A stretch of DNA of 64,000 bases from Geosporobacter subterraneus DSM 17957 (GCF_900142145.1 NZ_FQZV01000015.1:1-64000); one strand, 5' to 3'; positions 8,757-17,820 are shown, counted from the first letter of the stretch. Program-made: numbers and translations. Notes: generated by a model from the letters alone, not told the origin.

Positions 8757-10541
8757 ATGCCCTTTGACGGAATTGTAGTCTCAGCAATTGTTAGCGAGCT
8801 CAGACAATCCCTTTTATTTGGAAAAATCGAAAAGGTCTATCAACCAGAATCCGATGAAATTAGTCTTCTCGTAAGAGCAATGGGAAAAAATCAGAAATTG
8901 ATTCTTTCTGCCAGCAGCAGTCATCCAAGAATCCATCTCACCCATGAGAACAAAATAAACCCGGAAACACCCCCAACGTTTTGTATGCTTCTGCGGAAAC
9001 ATTTGCACGGTGGAAAAATAATGGATATTCGACAAGTGGAATTTGAAAGAATTATTTCCATAATGATAGAGAGCTATGATGAATTAGGTTCACTGGCTAA
9101 AAAAGAGCTTTTGATTGAACTAATGGGAAAGCACAGCAACATTATTTTGATTGACCAGGCTCACAATAAGATTATCGACAGTATTAAGCGAATATCCGGT
9201 GAAGTAAATCGTCATCGGGAAATATTACCGGGGAAACCCTATATCGCCCCTCCTACCCATGATAAAAGAAATCCCTTAACTATCTCAAGGGAGGATTTCC
9301 AACTGCTGATAGAAAGCAACACCATGGGCACTTCAGCGCATAAAATGCTTTACATGAGCCTGCAGGGAATAAGTCCTGTTACGGCCCGTGAAGTCTGCTT
9401 TCGGGGAAAAGTAGATAGTGAACTAACCCTTTCTCAAATGAATACTGATCACATTCAAGCCTTGTGGAAAGCCCTAAATGAAATCATCCTTCTCATACAA
9501 CAGGGCATATACCAACCGAATATCATTGTAACAAAACAGGAAAATCAATTTATTGATTTTACAGTTATTCATCTGCATCAATACATTGAAGTTTATAGTA
9601 GGTTATCCTTCGATCAGGTCAGCACGATGCTGGAAACTTATTATCACCATAAGGATCTCTCCGATCGCATCAGACAAAAATCGATGGATTTGAAGAGGTT
9701 TGTATCTCAAACCCTTGAACGTCTCTTAAAAAAGTCACAGAAAATCCAAGAGGAATTGCTGGAAGCCCACAATGCAGATCAATATAGAATTTTCGGAGAG
9801 CTGCTTACAGCAAATCTCCATCAGATAAAAAAGGGTGCTGTAGAAGCAGTAGTTTCAAATTTTTATGATGAGGCAGGATCCAAGGTTTCAATTCCCTTGG
9901 AGCCGAAACTATCCCCCGCTCAAAATGCTCAAAAATATTTTAAACGCTATGCTAAATTTAAAAATGCTGTCAAAGAAAAAAAGCTACAGTTAGAGGACAC
10001 CGTGTCGGAAATAAGCTATTTTGAAAACCTGCTGCATGCCATAGAAACAACTGCTGAGATACAGGATCTAGAAGAAATTAGAACAGAACTAATCGACGAA
10101 GGCTATATTCGAAAGCGAAAAAGTAAAGCCTCCGGTAAATCGAAGACCCCTGCCTCTAACATATTATCCTTTATTTCCAGCGAGGGTTTAAAAATATATG
10201 TGGGAAAAAATAACAAGCAAAATGATTTATTAACTTTAAAGCTTGCATCAAAGAAGGACTATTGGTTTCACACGAAGGATATTCCCGGTTCTCATGTAAT
10301 CTTAGCATGTGAACAAAATGAGCCCTCAGAGACAAGCATTCTTGAAGCAGCTGAGCTAGCAGCCTATTTTAGTAAAGGTCAGTCTTCCGGAAACGTCCCA
10401 GTGGACTATACCCGGGTAAAGAATGTAAAAAAGCCTAGTGGTGCGAAGCCTGGTATGGTGATCTATGAGGATTACAGAACCTTATATATTACCCCTCGCT
10501 ATAATCTGCCTGAAATATTAGGAAAGCCCAAGTCAGAATAG
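8757..10541 (+). CDS. rqcH: RqcH, ribosome quality control factor (NFACT family)
   Basis: Binds stalled 50S subunits and adds C-terminal alanine tails that mark the stuck peptide for degradation; older annotation calls it fibronectin-binding protein. The 594 residues show an N-terminal NFACT-N domain, helix-hairpin-helix region, a long coiled coil (about 280-430) and a C-terminal NFACT-R domain with YWFHTKDIPGSHV. Position 97-98 is Glu-Arg, where B. subtilis has the Asp-Arg pair needed for tRNA binding. A GGAGG site favours the ATG at 8757 over the one at 8739. It stands alone, flanked by opposing genes. Confidence 0.93.
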   Translation: MPFDGIVVSAIVSELRQSLLFGKIEKVYQPESDEISLLVRAMGKNQKLILSASSSHPRIHLTHENKINPETPPTFCMLLRKHLHGGKIMDIRQVEFERIISIMIESYDELGSLAKKELLIELMGKHSNIILIDQAHNKIIDSIKRISGEVNRHREILPGKPYIAPPTHDKRNPLTISREDFQLLIESNTMGTSAHKMLYMSLQGISPVTAREVCFRGKVDSELTLSQMNTDHIQALWKALNEIILLIQQGIYQPNIIVTKQENQFIDFTVIHLHQYIEVYSRLSFDQVSTMLETYYHHKDLSDRIRQKSMDLKRFVSQTLERLLKKSQKIQEELLEAHNADQYRIFGELLTANLHQIKKGAVEAVVSNFYDEAGSKVSIPLEPKLSPAQNAQKYFKRYAKFKNAVKEKKLQLEDTVSEISYFENLLHAIETTAEIQDLEEIRTELIDEGYIRKRKSKASGKSKTPASNILSFISSEGLKIYVGKNNKQNDLLTLKLASKKDYWFHTKDIPGSHVILACEQNEPSETSILEAAELAAYFSKGQSSGNVPVDYTRVKNVKKPSGAKPGMVIYEDYRTLYITPRYNLPEILGKPKSE

Positions 10542-10556
10542 ACTTGGGCTTTTTTC
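10525..10556 (+). terminator. Intrinsic terminator of rqcH
   Basis: A perfect 10-bp stem (10525-10534 with 10541-10550) and a 6-base loop are followed by a T-run. The stem overlaps the last codons and stop of rqcH. On the other strand the same hairpin follows uraA by about 20 bases but has only a short T-run there, so it may work weakly in both directions. Confidence 0.9.
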
Positions 10557-10574
10557 ATTTCCTGTAAGATCGAT

Positions 10575-11822
10575 TTATTTATCCTTTGGTAGAATTCTAT
10601 TTGCAATGATTCCAATTACGGCTGCTAAGCTTAAACCTGTCAGCTGGATATCCTCAGTAATTTTAATTCCTACTGGTATGTCTGTAACTACGGAAGCTCC
10701 AATTCCAACAACCAGTATCAAAGAAGCGATAATCAGGTTTCTGTTGCTGGTAAAGTCAATGTTACCTTCTGCTACAGTTCTCATCCCTACACTGGTAATC
10801 ATACCGAATAGAATTAAGCTTATTCCACCCATTACTGCTACTGGTATGGTTTGAAGCATAGCCCCGAATTTTCCAATAAAGCTCAATCCGATTGCAATAC
10901 ATGCTGCGATTCTTAAGATAGAAGGATCATACACCTTAGTCACCGCTAATACACCTGTATTTTCACCGTAGGTAGTATTTGCCGGTCCGCCAATAAACCC
11001 TGCAAACATCGTAGCCAATCCATCTCCTAACAGGGTTCTGTGCAATCCTGGATCTTTGAAGAAATCCTTTCCAACTACTGCTCCATTAGTAGTTATATCA
11101 CCAATATGCTCCATAAATACGACGGCTACAATCGGAGCAACTACTGCAATGGCCCCTAGGCTAAACTTTGGTAGTGTTATAGCTGGCAGAGCCAGAAAAT
11201 CTGCTTGCTGAATCGCTGTCATATCCACTAATCCTATGCCTAGAGACAAAACATATCCTACAGTTACACCTGCAAGAATAGGAAGCAGCTTAAAGAAGCC
11301 TTTTGCGAATATAGAAACACCGATTACTGTCAGTACTACTGTGATTGCTATCGGCCAGTGATTGGCAGCCATACGAATGGCTACCGGGCTAAGGTTCAGG
11401 CCGATTACCATAATCATAGGTCCTGTTACGATAGGCGGCAGATAGCTTTTGATCTTCTCAACGCCAAAAACCTTTACAAAAGCTGAAAGTAAAACATACA
11501 AAGCACCGGCTACTACAATTCCACCCTGAGCGTAGGCCAAACCGCCATAGGCTTTGTCTACCAGCTGAATAACGGGAATAAATGCAAAACTTGACCCTAG
11601 GAAAACTGGTACTTTTCCCTCAGTAACATAGTGAAACAGCAGTGTTCCACATCCGGCTGCCAACAGCGCAACTGCCGGGTTCAGTCCTGTTAAGATCGGT
11701 ACCAGTACTGTTGCACCAAACATGGCCAGTACATGCTGCATACCCAATACGAGTTTTTTCTCTAATCGTACACCTTCAAACTGATTCATGCCGCTTCTCA
11801 GCTCCATTGTTCTATCCGTCAT
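10575..11822 (-). CDS. uraA: Uracil permease (NCS2 family)
   Basis: Proton-coupled uracil importer of the inner membrane. The 415 residues are hydrophobic throughout, consistent with the 14-segment UraA fold. Key residues match the family: Glu238 and His239 in the FMEHIGD segment and Glu287 in NTTYGENTG, which bind uracil and the proton. It follows pyrR by 92 bases, and this gap contains a PyrR-binding RNA hairpin, so its expression is probably shut down when UMP is plentiful. An AAGGAGG site lies just before the ATG. Confidence 0.93.
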   Translation of the reverse strand: MTDRTMELRSGMNQFEGVRLEKKLVLGMQHVLAMFGATVLVPILTGLNPAVALLAAGCGTLLFHYVTEGKVPVFLGSSFAFIPVIQLVDKAYGGLAYAQGGIVVAGALYVLLSAFVKVFGVEKIKSYLPPIVTGPMIMVIGLNLSPVAIRMAANHWPIAITVVLTVIGVSIFAKGFFKLLPILAGVTVGYVLSLGIGLVDMTAIQQADFLALPAITLPKFSLGAIAVVAPIVAVVFMEHIGDITTNGAVVGKDFFKDPGLHRTLLGDGLATMFAGFIGGPANTTYGENTGVLAVTKVYDPSILRIAACIAIGLSFIGKFGAMLQTIPVAVMGGISLILFGMITSVGMRTVAEGNIDFTSNRNLIIASLILVVGIGASVVTDIPVGIKITEDIQLTGLSLAAVIGIIANRILPKDK

Positions 11823-11914
11823 AAAAATTCCTCCTTTAATTTAGTAAGGAGGGAGATAAGTATTGCTATCTCCCTTTTCAGCCTCGCCGGACTGAATTAA
11901 AAGGTTGATGCCTT
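11823..11914 (-). promoter_or_regulatory. PyrR-binding leader of uraA
   Basis: The RNA between pyrR and uraA contains the PyrR-binding loop AGUCCGGCGAGGCU (11880-11893) at the top of a stem UUCAG/CUGAA with a lower stem CCUU/AAGG, an excellent fit to the known consensus. Next is an 8-bp hairpin (GGGAGAUA/UAUCUCCC, 11847-11870) with no T-run, and then CCUCCUU, which can pair with the uraA ribosome site AAGGAGG (about 11831-11853). The lack of a T-run suggests control of translation rather than of termination. Confidence 0.8.
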
Positions 11915-12600
<686 letters not shown>

Positions 12601-12701
12601 TTTTTTATTGTCTTAACTTAAAATGTTATAAAATGCCTTAAACTTTGAAATTACTTTTATTGAGGCTCCAGCAAATTTATACTTTCCTAGACAATAAAAA
12701 A
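12601..12701. repeat. 13-base inverted repeat between pyrR terminator and folded element
   Basis: TTTTTTATTGTCT at 12601-12613 recurs inverted at 12689-12701. The right arm is the T-tail of the PyrR-controlled terminator; the left arm touches the folded GC-rich element. The 75 bases between are AT-rich without a gene. It may mark a past insertion, or may pair as a long-range stem in the leader RNA. Confidence 0.5.
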
Positions 12702-12724
12702 ACTCTCTACCTGTGGGCAGAAAG
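12694..12724 (-). terminator. Attenuator terminator in the pyrR leader
   Basis: A 9-bp stem with two G-U pairs (12716-12724 with 12703-12711) and a 4-base loop, followed by seven T on the minus strand. It lies 43 bases after a PyrR-binding loop, the usual layout of a PyrR-controlled attenuator. It is unusually far, about 235 bases, from the pyrR start. Confidence 0.85.
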
Positions 12725-12766
12725 CTTTATCTACATGGCAAGTTGCCGTTAATACTGTTGTAGAAT

Positions 12767-12797
12767 CCTTCTTAACCTCACAGGGTTACTTTAAAGG
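12767..12797 (-). promoter_or_regulatory. PyrR-binding loop upstream of pyrR
   Basis: The minus-strand RNA has AACCCUGUGAGGUU (12773-12786), matching the PyrR loop consensus, with a lower stem CCUU/AAGG at the ends and a purine-rich bulge. It sits between the rluD stop and the attenuator terminator. When PyrR binds, the antiterminator should be blocked and the terminator at 12694-12724 should form. Confidence 0.8.
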
Positions 12798-12828
12798 TTT
12801 ACTCTGTATATAAGATTAACATAAATGA

Positions 12829-13758
12829 CTAATTTTGTCTACTGCTATTTTCTATTATTTGCAATAGCTTCTGAAAATAGTCAGGCAAAGGAGATTTAAA
12901 TTCCATGTATTTACTGGTTGAAGGATGTAGAAATCCTAGTTCTTTCGCATGCAATGCCTGTCCCTGCAGATGGTATTTTTCCTTTTTTAAGCCATACACT
13001 GGATCCCCTACAAGGGGATGCTGGATATAGGCCATATGTACCCGTATTTGATGGGTTCTGCCGGTCTCTAGCTTTGCCTCAATAAGGGTATAGTTTCCAA
13101 ACCTTTGCTGTACTTCAAAGTGTGTAACAGCATTTTTACTGTTTTTGTCAGTCACTGTCATTTTAAGTCTGTCCACAGGGTGCCTGCCGATAGGTGCATC
13201 GATAGTCCCTTTTTCCTCTCTTATATTTCCGTGAACGAGGGCAGCATATACCCGATGGATAGAGTGCTCCTTTAGCTGCTCTGCCAAACTTCTATGGGCC
13301 TTATCATTCTTCGCTACCATGAGCAGTCCGCTGGTATCCTTGTCGATACGATGAACGATGCCAGGGCGTATAACCCCATTAATAGAGGATAAGGTTTTAC
13401 AATGGTACAACAACGCATTTACAAGGGTCCCGGAATAATTTCCCGGTGCCGGATGAACCACCATTCCCTGCGGCTTATCAACAATTACCACATCTTCGTC
13501 TTCATAAATAATATGGATTGGGATATTTTCCGGTTTTATATCCAGCCTCTCAGGCAGTGGAATTTCTATCTCAACCACATCATTTTCTTTTACCTTGTAT
13601 TTTTTTAATTTTTCCTGTTTTCCATTAATCTTGATTTTTTCCTGTTCAATCAATTTCTGTATGAAGCTTCTGGAAAGTTGATCTAACTGATTGGATAAGT
13701 ATAGATCCAGTCTGGTATCTTCCTCCTGATCGTCTACAATGAACACTTGCCTTTCCAT
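12829..13758 (-). CDS. rluD: RluD-type 23S rRNA pseudouridine synthase
   Basis: Isomerises uridines in large-subunit rRNA. The 309 residues have an N-terminal S4 RNA-binding domain (about 14-75) and a RluA-family catalytic domain with HRIDKDTSGL (136-145), whose Asp141 is the catalytic residue, then the GRTHQIRVHM motif. It follows lspA by 15 bases, the same lspA-rluD-pyrR-uraA order as in Bacillus. The exact target uridines cannot be told from sequence, so the D label is by family resemblance. Confidence 0.9.
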   Translation of the reverse strand: MERQVFIVDDQEEDTRLDLYLSNQLDQLSRSFIQKLIEQEKIKINGKQEKLKKYKVKENDVVEIEIPLPERLDIKPENIPIHIIYEDEDVVIVDKPQGMVVHPAPGNYSGTLVNALLYHCKTLSSINGVIRPGIVHRIDKDTSGLLMVAKNDKAHRSLAEQLKEHSIHRVYAALVHGNIREEKGTIDAPIGRHPVDRLKMTVTDKNSKNAVTHFEVQQRFGNYTLIEAKLETGRTHQIRVHMAYIQHPLVGDPVYGLKKEKYHLQGQALHAKELGFLHPSTSKYMEFKSPLPDYFQKLLQIIENSSRQN

Positions 13759-13773
13759 ATCCGTCTTCCTTTC

Positions 13774-14211
13774 TTATAAAGAGGGTTCCACAAAAATTAG
13801 AAAATAACTGAGTAGACAGGCCCCGATGACAATCGCCATATCTGCAATATTAAAAACAGGCCATATTCTAAAGTCAAAAAAATCGATTACGTATCCGTAA
13901 GCCACCCTGTCAATAAGATTTCCCACAGCACCGCCTATAATCAACGATAAGCTCAACTTTACTATAGGATGGAGACTGGATTGCTTTCGAATAAAAATGA
14001 TTATTCCAATTAATACGACACTCGTCAGGAGAATAAAGAATAGCTTCTGATGCTTTAAGATTCCAAAGGCTGCCCCGAAATTTCTAACATATGTAAGGTG
14101 AAAAATATTATCAATGATGGCAATAGACTCATTTAATATAAATCGGCTTTTAACCATATATTTTGTGATTTGATCCAGAACAAGTATTGCAGCGATGATA
14201 AAATAATTCAT
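13774..14211 (-). CDS. lspA: Lipoprotein signal peptidase II
   Basis: Membrane aspartyl protease that cuts the signal peptide from lipoproteins after Lgt has added diacylglycerol. The 145-residue product has four membrane segments and the two catalytic aspartates, Asp101 in GNLIDR and Asp124 in FNIADMAI; Asp13 and the YVRNFGAAFG loop are also conserved. A GGAGGGG site precedes the ATG. Its partner lgt is in this window at 55400-56134. Confidence 0.96.
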   Translation of the reverse strand: MNYFIIAAILVLDQITKYMVKSRFILNESIAIIDNIFHLTYVRNFGAAFGILKHQKLFFILLTSVVLIGIIIFIRKQSSLHPIVKLSLSLIIGGAVGNLIDRVAYGYVIDFFDFRIWPVFNIADMAIVIGACLLSYFLIFVEPSL

Positions 14212-14349
14212 CCAACCCCTCCCTCATATTTATCTATATGATTATAACATAATTCCACTCTTCTTATAAGTAAAACAGCAAAATTGACTTCCTTAATATT
14301 ATTTCTCCCCCAAAAAAATCCTATGATCCAATTGAAATTTCTTATAAAC

Positions 14350-14380
14350 CAAATAAAAAGTGAAGCAGTGCTCCACTTTT
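14350..14380 (-). terminator. Intrinsic terminator after the 55-residue gene
   Basis: AAAAGTGGAGC / GCTTCACTTTT with a 3-base loop, followed by a short T-rich tail on the minus strand. It overlaps the stop codon of the small gene at 14379 and so marks the end of the TraR-like transcript. Confidence 0.7.
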
Positions 14381-14546
14381 ATATTTCTCCACCCTTATCT
14401 TGTATTTGTCTTCTCACAGTCTCTTCCTCTCCATCCTCTACCATAACAGAAATCATAATGTTTGCGTCAGCAATTTCAGAAAAACCTGCCATGCCGCTTA
14501 ATATATAGATTGTAAATACCCTGTCATTCTGATCATTTACTTTCAC
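14379..14546 (-). CDS. Small protein of unknown function, 55 residues
   Basis: I do not recognise this protein. The frame begins with GTG at 14546, six bases after the stop of the TraR-like gene, and ends inside a terminator hairpin. Its first half is hydrophobic (about 10-36, with FTIYILSGMAG and IMISVMV); the second half is charged and acidic then basic (EDGEEETVRRQ). It could be a small membrane-associated or dimerising protein. The position between a gene and its terminator, and amino acid use unlike random sequence, support coding. The ribosome site is weak, so the start is not certain. Confidence 0.55.
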   Translation of the reverse strand: MKVNDQNDRVFTIYILSGMAGFSEIADANIMISVMVEDGEEETVRRQIQDKGGEI

Positions 14547-14552
14547 CTATTT

Positions 14553-15221
14553 TCACTTCTTTTGATGGTCTGGTATATCCTCACGTTCCAGTCCTGGAAT
14601 TTGACTCTGATAATATTCTTGAGAAATCTGCTCGACCTCTTGAACAATACCCCGTTCGCCATCATCAAAGTCCCCTATATGATCGCCTGTGTTATGTGAG
14701 GGGTCATTGGGGATATCGTTAAATCTAGCTACAGCCTGCCAGCTGTCCTCTCCGTCAAACCCGTTATAGTTTTCGTCTTTATCCTTGTAGCTTCTTCCAA
14801 AAGGAGGATACAATACTTCTTCTTCAACAGGTCTTGTATCTACTTCCCGGTGAATAGAAAACCCTTTCTTATCACAATCCATGCATTGAATTGCAGTTGG
14901 GAGAATTTCCAGTCTCTCCTCGGGAATTTCTTGTCCACAGGTAATACAATTTCCATAGCTGCCGTCAGCGATCTTATCGAGGGCCCGTTCAATTTCCTCC
15001 AGACGCAGTTCCTCATTGTTTTTTAGATTGAAATTCATTTCCATTTCAAAGGTTTCCGTTCCAAGATCTGCAGGATGATTGTCATAAGCCGACAACTCGT
15101 CAAAATACTCCCGCTGAGAAGCATTAGGCTCGAACTCATCCATTCGGCGCAATGTATCTTCCACACCTTTTTTTTCACGCACTAGCAGCTCTTTATAATG
15201 ATCTAGCTTTTTTTTGTCCAA
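14553..15221 (-). CDS. yteA: TraR/DksA-family zinc-finger protein (YteA-like)
   Basis: Belongs to the DksA/TraR group, small coiled-coil proteins that may reach the secondary channel of RNA polymerase. The 222 residues have an N-terminal helical part with acidic residues, then a C4 zinc finger with Cys92, Cys95, Cys113 and Cys116, and a variable acidic C-terminal tail (about 150-222). The length is close to B. subtilis YteA, whose function is not settled. The start is TTG with GGAGG ahead. It follows the DUF5665 gene by 12 bases. Confidence 0.85.
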   Translation of the reverse strand: MDKKKLDHYKELLVREKKGVEDTLRRMDEFEPNASQREYFDELSAYDNHPADLGTETFEMEMNFNLKNNEELRLEEIERALDKIADGSYGNCITCGQEIPEERLEILPTAIQCMDCDKKGFSIHREVDTRPVEEEVLYPPFGRSYKDKDENYNGFDGEDSWQAVARFNDIPNDPSHNTGDHIGDFDDGERGIVQEVEQISQEYYQSQIPGLEREDIPDHQKK

Positions 15222-15233
15222 ATTCCTGCCTCC

Positions 15234-15515
15234 TCACCGATAGTTTTCAATAATATCTAACAGATCTGCTATGTACTTTCCAATCAATGGCAGATTGACA
15301 GTTTGCCGCATGATATAAAATAGCATGGCAGCCAAAGCAGTAAGCCCGATGGCTGTACCTAGGCCTCTGGCTAATCCTCCAATAAAGTTAGTATACAGCA
15401 ATTTTCTGGGATTATTTATAATATCCACGTAATCGGCTAACTTCATACGTTCTAAATCTGTAGCAATTTTTTCTAGACGGCGTTCCAGATCTTCTATTTT
15501 TTTATGCTCATCCAT
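15234..15515 (-). CDS. DUF5665 membrane protein
   Basis: A 93-residue protein with an N-terminal coiled-coil helix (about 3-30, KKIEDLERRLEKI) and a hydrophobic stretch with glycine-rich segment GGLARGLGTAIG and a membrane helix (about 48-72). It matches the DUF5665 family by pattern; its role is unknown. The start at 15515 has GGAGGAG ahead; a TTG 18 bases earlier lacks a site. It is upstream of the TraR-like gene in the same direction and probably in the same transcript. Confidence 0.8.
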   Translation of the reverse strand: MDEHKKIEDLERRLEKIATDLERMKLADYVDIINNPRKLLYTNFIGGLARGLGTAIGLTALAAMLFYIMRQTVNLPLIGKYIADLLDIIENYR

Positions 15516-15654
15516 AAATTCACTCCTCCACAAGCTATTCTTTCTCTATAGCAATTTAATATTGTAGCCAGTATATGATTATATTTTTATCCTGCATAGA
15601 TTTCCTATACAGCGCTCATTCTTTTATTACCCCGTTTATGTATGGGAAACGACA

Positions 15655-15686
15655 GAAAAAATAGGATTCCAGTGCAGAATCCTATT
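15655..15686 (-). terminator. Intrinsic terminator of mtnN
   Basis: A perfect 10-bp stem AATAGGATTC/GAATCCTATT with a 7-base loop and a T-run on the minus strand, about 37 bases after the mtnN stop. Confidence 0.85.
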
Positions 15687-15722
15687 TTGATAGATTTGTA
15701 TGTATTTTTCAAAAAACATGAA

Positions 15723-16424
15723 TTATATGTGCTGTATCATATCTATTACGATTTCACTAGAATGATTCGCTGCATGATGTACAAACTCATTAAAGTTTAC
15801 ATGAGCACTGCCATCGGCCTTATCAGACATAGCCCGGATGATAACAAAAGGCACTTGATTCAGATGGCAGGTATGTCCAATGGCTGCGCCTTCCATTTCT
15901 GTACAATAGCCTTGGAACTCTCTCCATAGAAAATCTTTTTTCTCCCGGGATGCTACAAAAACGTCTCCGGATAAAATACGCCCTACCACTGTTTTGTGAT
16001 TTTTATTTTCTTTCTTGCTGGCATTCATTGCAATTTCTACGATAGTTTTATCTGCCTGGAATATATACTCATCCATTCTAGGAATCTGTCCTAGCTTATA
16101 CCCTCCAAATCCAGTAACATCAAAGTCATGCTCAATAACATCGGAAGAAACAACTATATCCCCTACCGATAAATCGTCATGAACAGCTCCAGCTACACCC
16201 GTGTTGATAATTGCAGAAACTTGAAAATTGCTGATGAGTATTTGGGCACATATAGCAGCATTGACCTTTCCGATACCACTTCTCACCAGAACAACAGTTT
16301 TACCCATTAACTGTCCCTTATGAAATTTCATCCCCGCAAGCTCGATCGTTTCCGTTAACTCCATTCTGCCTTTTAAAATATGTATCTCCTCATCCATCGC
16401 ACCAATAATACCAATAATACCCAT
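15723..16424 (-). CDS. mtnN: 5'-methylthioadenosine / S-adenosylhomocysteine nucleosidase
   Basis: Cleaves adenine from methylthioadenosine and S-adenosylhomocysteine, recycling by-products of SAM use. The 233 residues match the family, with catalytic Glu12 (GAMDEEI), the MEGAA ribose-binding motif around Glu178, and catalytic Asp201 in SDKADG. An AAGGAGG site precedes the ATG. It is bounded by terminators on both sides, so it is probably a single-gene transcript. Confidence 0.96.
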   Translation of the reverse strand: MGIIGIIGAMDEEIHILKGRMELTETIELAGMKFHKGQLMGKTVVLVRSGIGKVNAAICAQILISNFQVSAIINTGVAGAVHDDLSVGDIVVSSDVIEHDFDVTGFGGYKLGQIPRMDEYIFQADKTIVEIAMNASKKENKNHKTVVGRILSGDVFVASREKKDFLWREFQGYCTEMEGAAIGHTCHLNQVPFVIIRAMSDKADGSAHVNFNEFVHHAANHSSEIVIDMIQHI

Positions 16425-16503
16425 ATGTTACGCCTCCTTTATTCTATTTCAATGATTGCTCTGCACCATAGATTAGCTTTGTAATGATTGTTTAAAGATG
16501 AAA

Positions 16504-16527
16504 TCCTCGTTCCATAATAAACGAGGA
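16504..16527 (-). terminator. Hairpin after divIVA, probable terminator
   Basis: An 8-bp stem TCCTCGTT/AACGAGGA just after the divIVA stop. The T-run is only three bases long, so strength is uncertain, but the place is right for the end of the ylm-divIVA transcript. Confidence 0.55.
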
Positions 16528-16534
16528 CGTATTG

Positions 16535-17008
16535 TTATTCTATTTCTTCACTGTCATTTATAATCTCGGCACAGCTGGTAGTAACTGCTTCTAACTGAGC
16601 TTCCAATAATGTTTTAAATCTCGTCCTGAAAATTTGCATTTGCTTCTTAACTTCCTCATGCTCTCTTCGTGCTTTCATAATTTCCTGATTCGCCTGCTCG
16701 ATAATTCTGCTGGCTCGATCTTCCGCTTCTTGAACAATCAATTCGGCTTTCCGGTGTGCATTGGTTGCTACTTCTTCTGCAGTGCTTTGTGCTACAATCA
16801 ATGTATTGTTTAGGGTTTTCTCCAGGTTAGAATATCGCTCAATCTGTTCATTTAATAGGGTGATTTTATCTTTTAACTCTATATTTTCCTTATACAGCTT
16901 TTCATAGTCGATAATGACGCGATCTAGAAACTCATCTACTTCGCTTTCCTTGTAGCCTCTCATTACCTTTTTAAATTCTTTATTTTGTATCTCCAATGGT
17001 GTAATCAT
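16535..17008 (-). CDS. divIVA: DivIVA-family cell pole / division protein
   Basis: Coiled-coil protein that gathers at curved membrane such as poles and septa and recruits partners. The 157 residues start with the membrane-binding module ([21 protein letters not shown]) and continue as a long coiled coil (about 30-140). The tail is short and acidic. It is last in the yggS-sepF-yggT-ylmH-divIVA group, as in B. subtilis. In sporulating cells DivIVA also ties the chromosome origin to the pole; which role it has here is inference. Confidence 0.93.
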   Translation of the reverse strand: MITPLEIQNKEFKKVMRGYKESEVDEFLDRVIIDYEKLYKENIELKDKITLLNEQIERYSNLEKTLNNTLIVAQSTAEEVATNAHRKAELIVQEAEDRASRIIEQANQEIMKARREHEEVKKQMQIFRTRFKTLLEAQLEAVTTSCAEIINDSEEIE

Positions 17009-17021
17009 ACGAATCCCTCCC

Positions 17022-17807
17022 CTAAATCAGCCTCTTGATTACAATTTTTATTCTATCCTTTTTGGTTTTATTTCCAATCTCTTCTAATATGATTCTTCCT
17101 TTTCCTTTTAAGGAGATCATATCTCCTTCTTTCACTTCATAGGATAATTGATTGACTGCCCGCCAGTTCACTTTTACATTATCATGGTGTATCCATTTCG
17201 AAATACTATTTCTTGATTCCCCGAAGCCTAGGGCCAATATACTATCTAGCCGCAAGGAACTAACTGTTCCACAAATGGTTTTGGATTGCTCATATGGCTT
17301 TTCAAGTTTATCAAAAGCAATGGACTCTAAACTGACCTTGTATTTTGATATCTTTTCTAAGCCTATATAAAGAAAACAGCAAATATCTTTGAAGCCGATA
17401 AAATCAATTTTTCCTTCCCCAACCAAAATATCTCCAATTTTCTCTCTTTTAATTCCTAATCCCAGCACTGCCCCCAAAACATCTCTGTGGGTAATCTCTG
17501 TTTGTGAAAAATTACCGGTAATTCGGAGTGCCTCTAGAGGGTTTTCGAGGTCATAACCAGACATACTCTCAGGATAGATGGCTAAAACATTTCGTTCCGC
17601 ATTCTCTATTCCTCCAAAAGTGCAATAAGCGACCTCAGGAATATTGGCCAAAACACCTTTGCAAAGGGAAAGCTGGCAGGGATCTAAAAAGTCCGTATAA
17701 TGGGGTACATACTGTCGTTCTGCTCTTTCTGCCTTATCTAATAATCTTAAAACCAATAGCTTGTCTTGAGCATGAATTAAATGTCTTGTCAGCTTTTCCT
17801 TATCCAT
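17022..17807 (-). CDS. ylmH: YlmH, S4-domain RNA-binding protein
   Basis: The 261 residues contain a C-terminal S4 domain (about 185-240, starting at DSILALGFG with [11 protein letters not shown]). Work in B. subtilis links YlmH to rescue of stalled 50S-peptidyl-tRNA complexes, in parallel with RqcH, which is also in this window. The N-terminal part has the family's DFLDP segment. It lies between yggT and divIVA in the conserved order. Confidence 0.9.
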   Translation of the reverse strand: MDKEKLTRHLIHAQDKLLVLRLLDKAERAERQYVPHYTDFLDPCQLSLCKGVLANIPEVAYCTFGGIENAERNVLAIYPESMSGYDLENPLEALRITGNFSQTEITHRDVLGAVLGLGIKREKIGDILVGEGKIDFIGFKDICCFLYIGLEKISKYKVSLESIAFDKLEKPYEQSKTICGTVSSLRLDSILALGFGESRNSISKWIHHDNVKVNWRAVNQLSYEVKEGDMISLKGKGRIILEEIGNKTKKDRIKIVIKRLI

Positions 17808-17820
17808 GAGCCGGTATCCT

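Noticed and set aside
14284-14508. Plus-strand frame of 74 codons between lspA and the TraR-like gene
   Set aside because: It is the reverse shadow of the 55-residue minus-strand gene plus AT-rich DNA and has no ribosome site.
15642-15929. Plus-strand frame of 95 codons over the mtnN 3' end
   Set aside because: It runs through the mtnN terminator and coding sequence in reverse and has no ribosome site.
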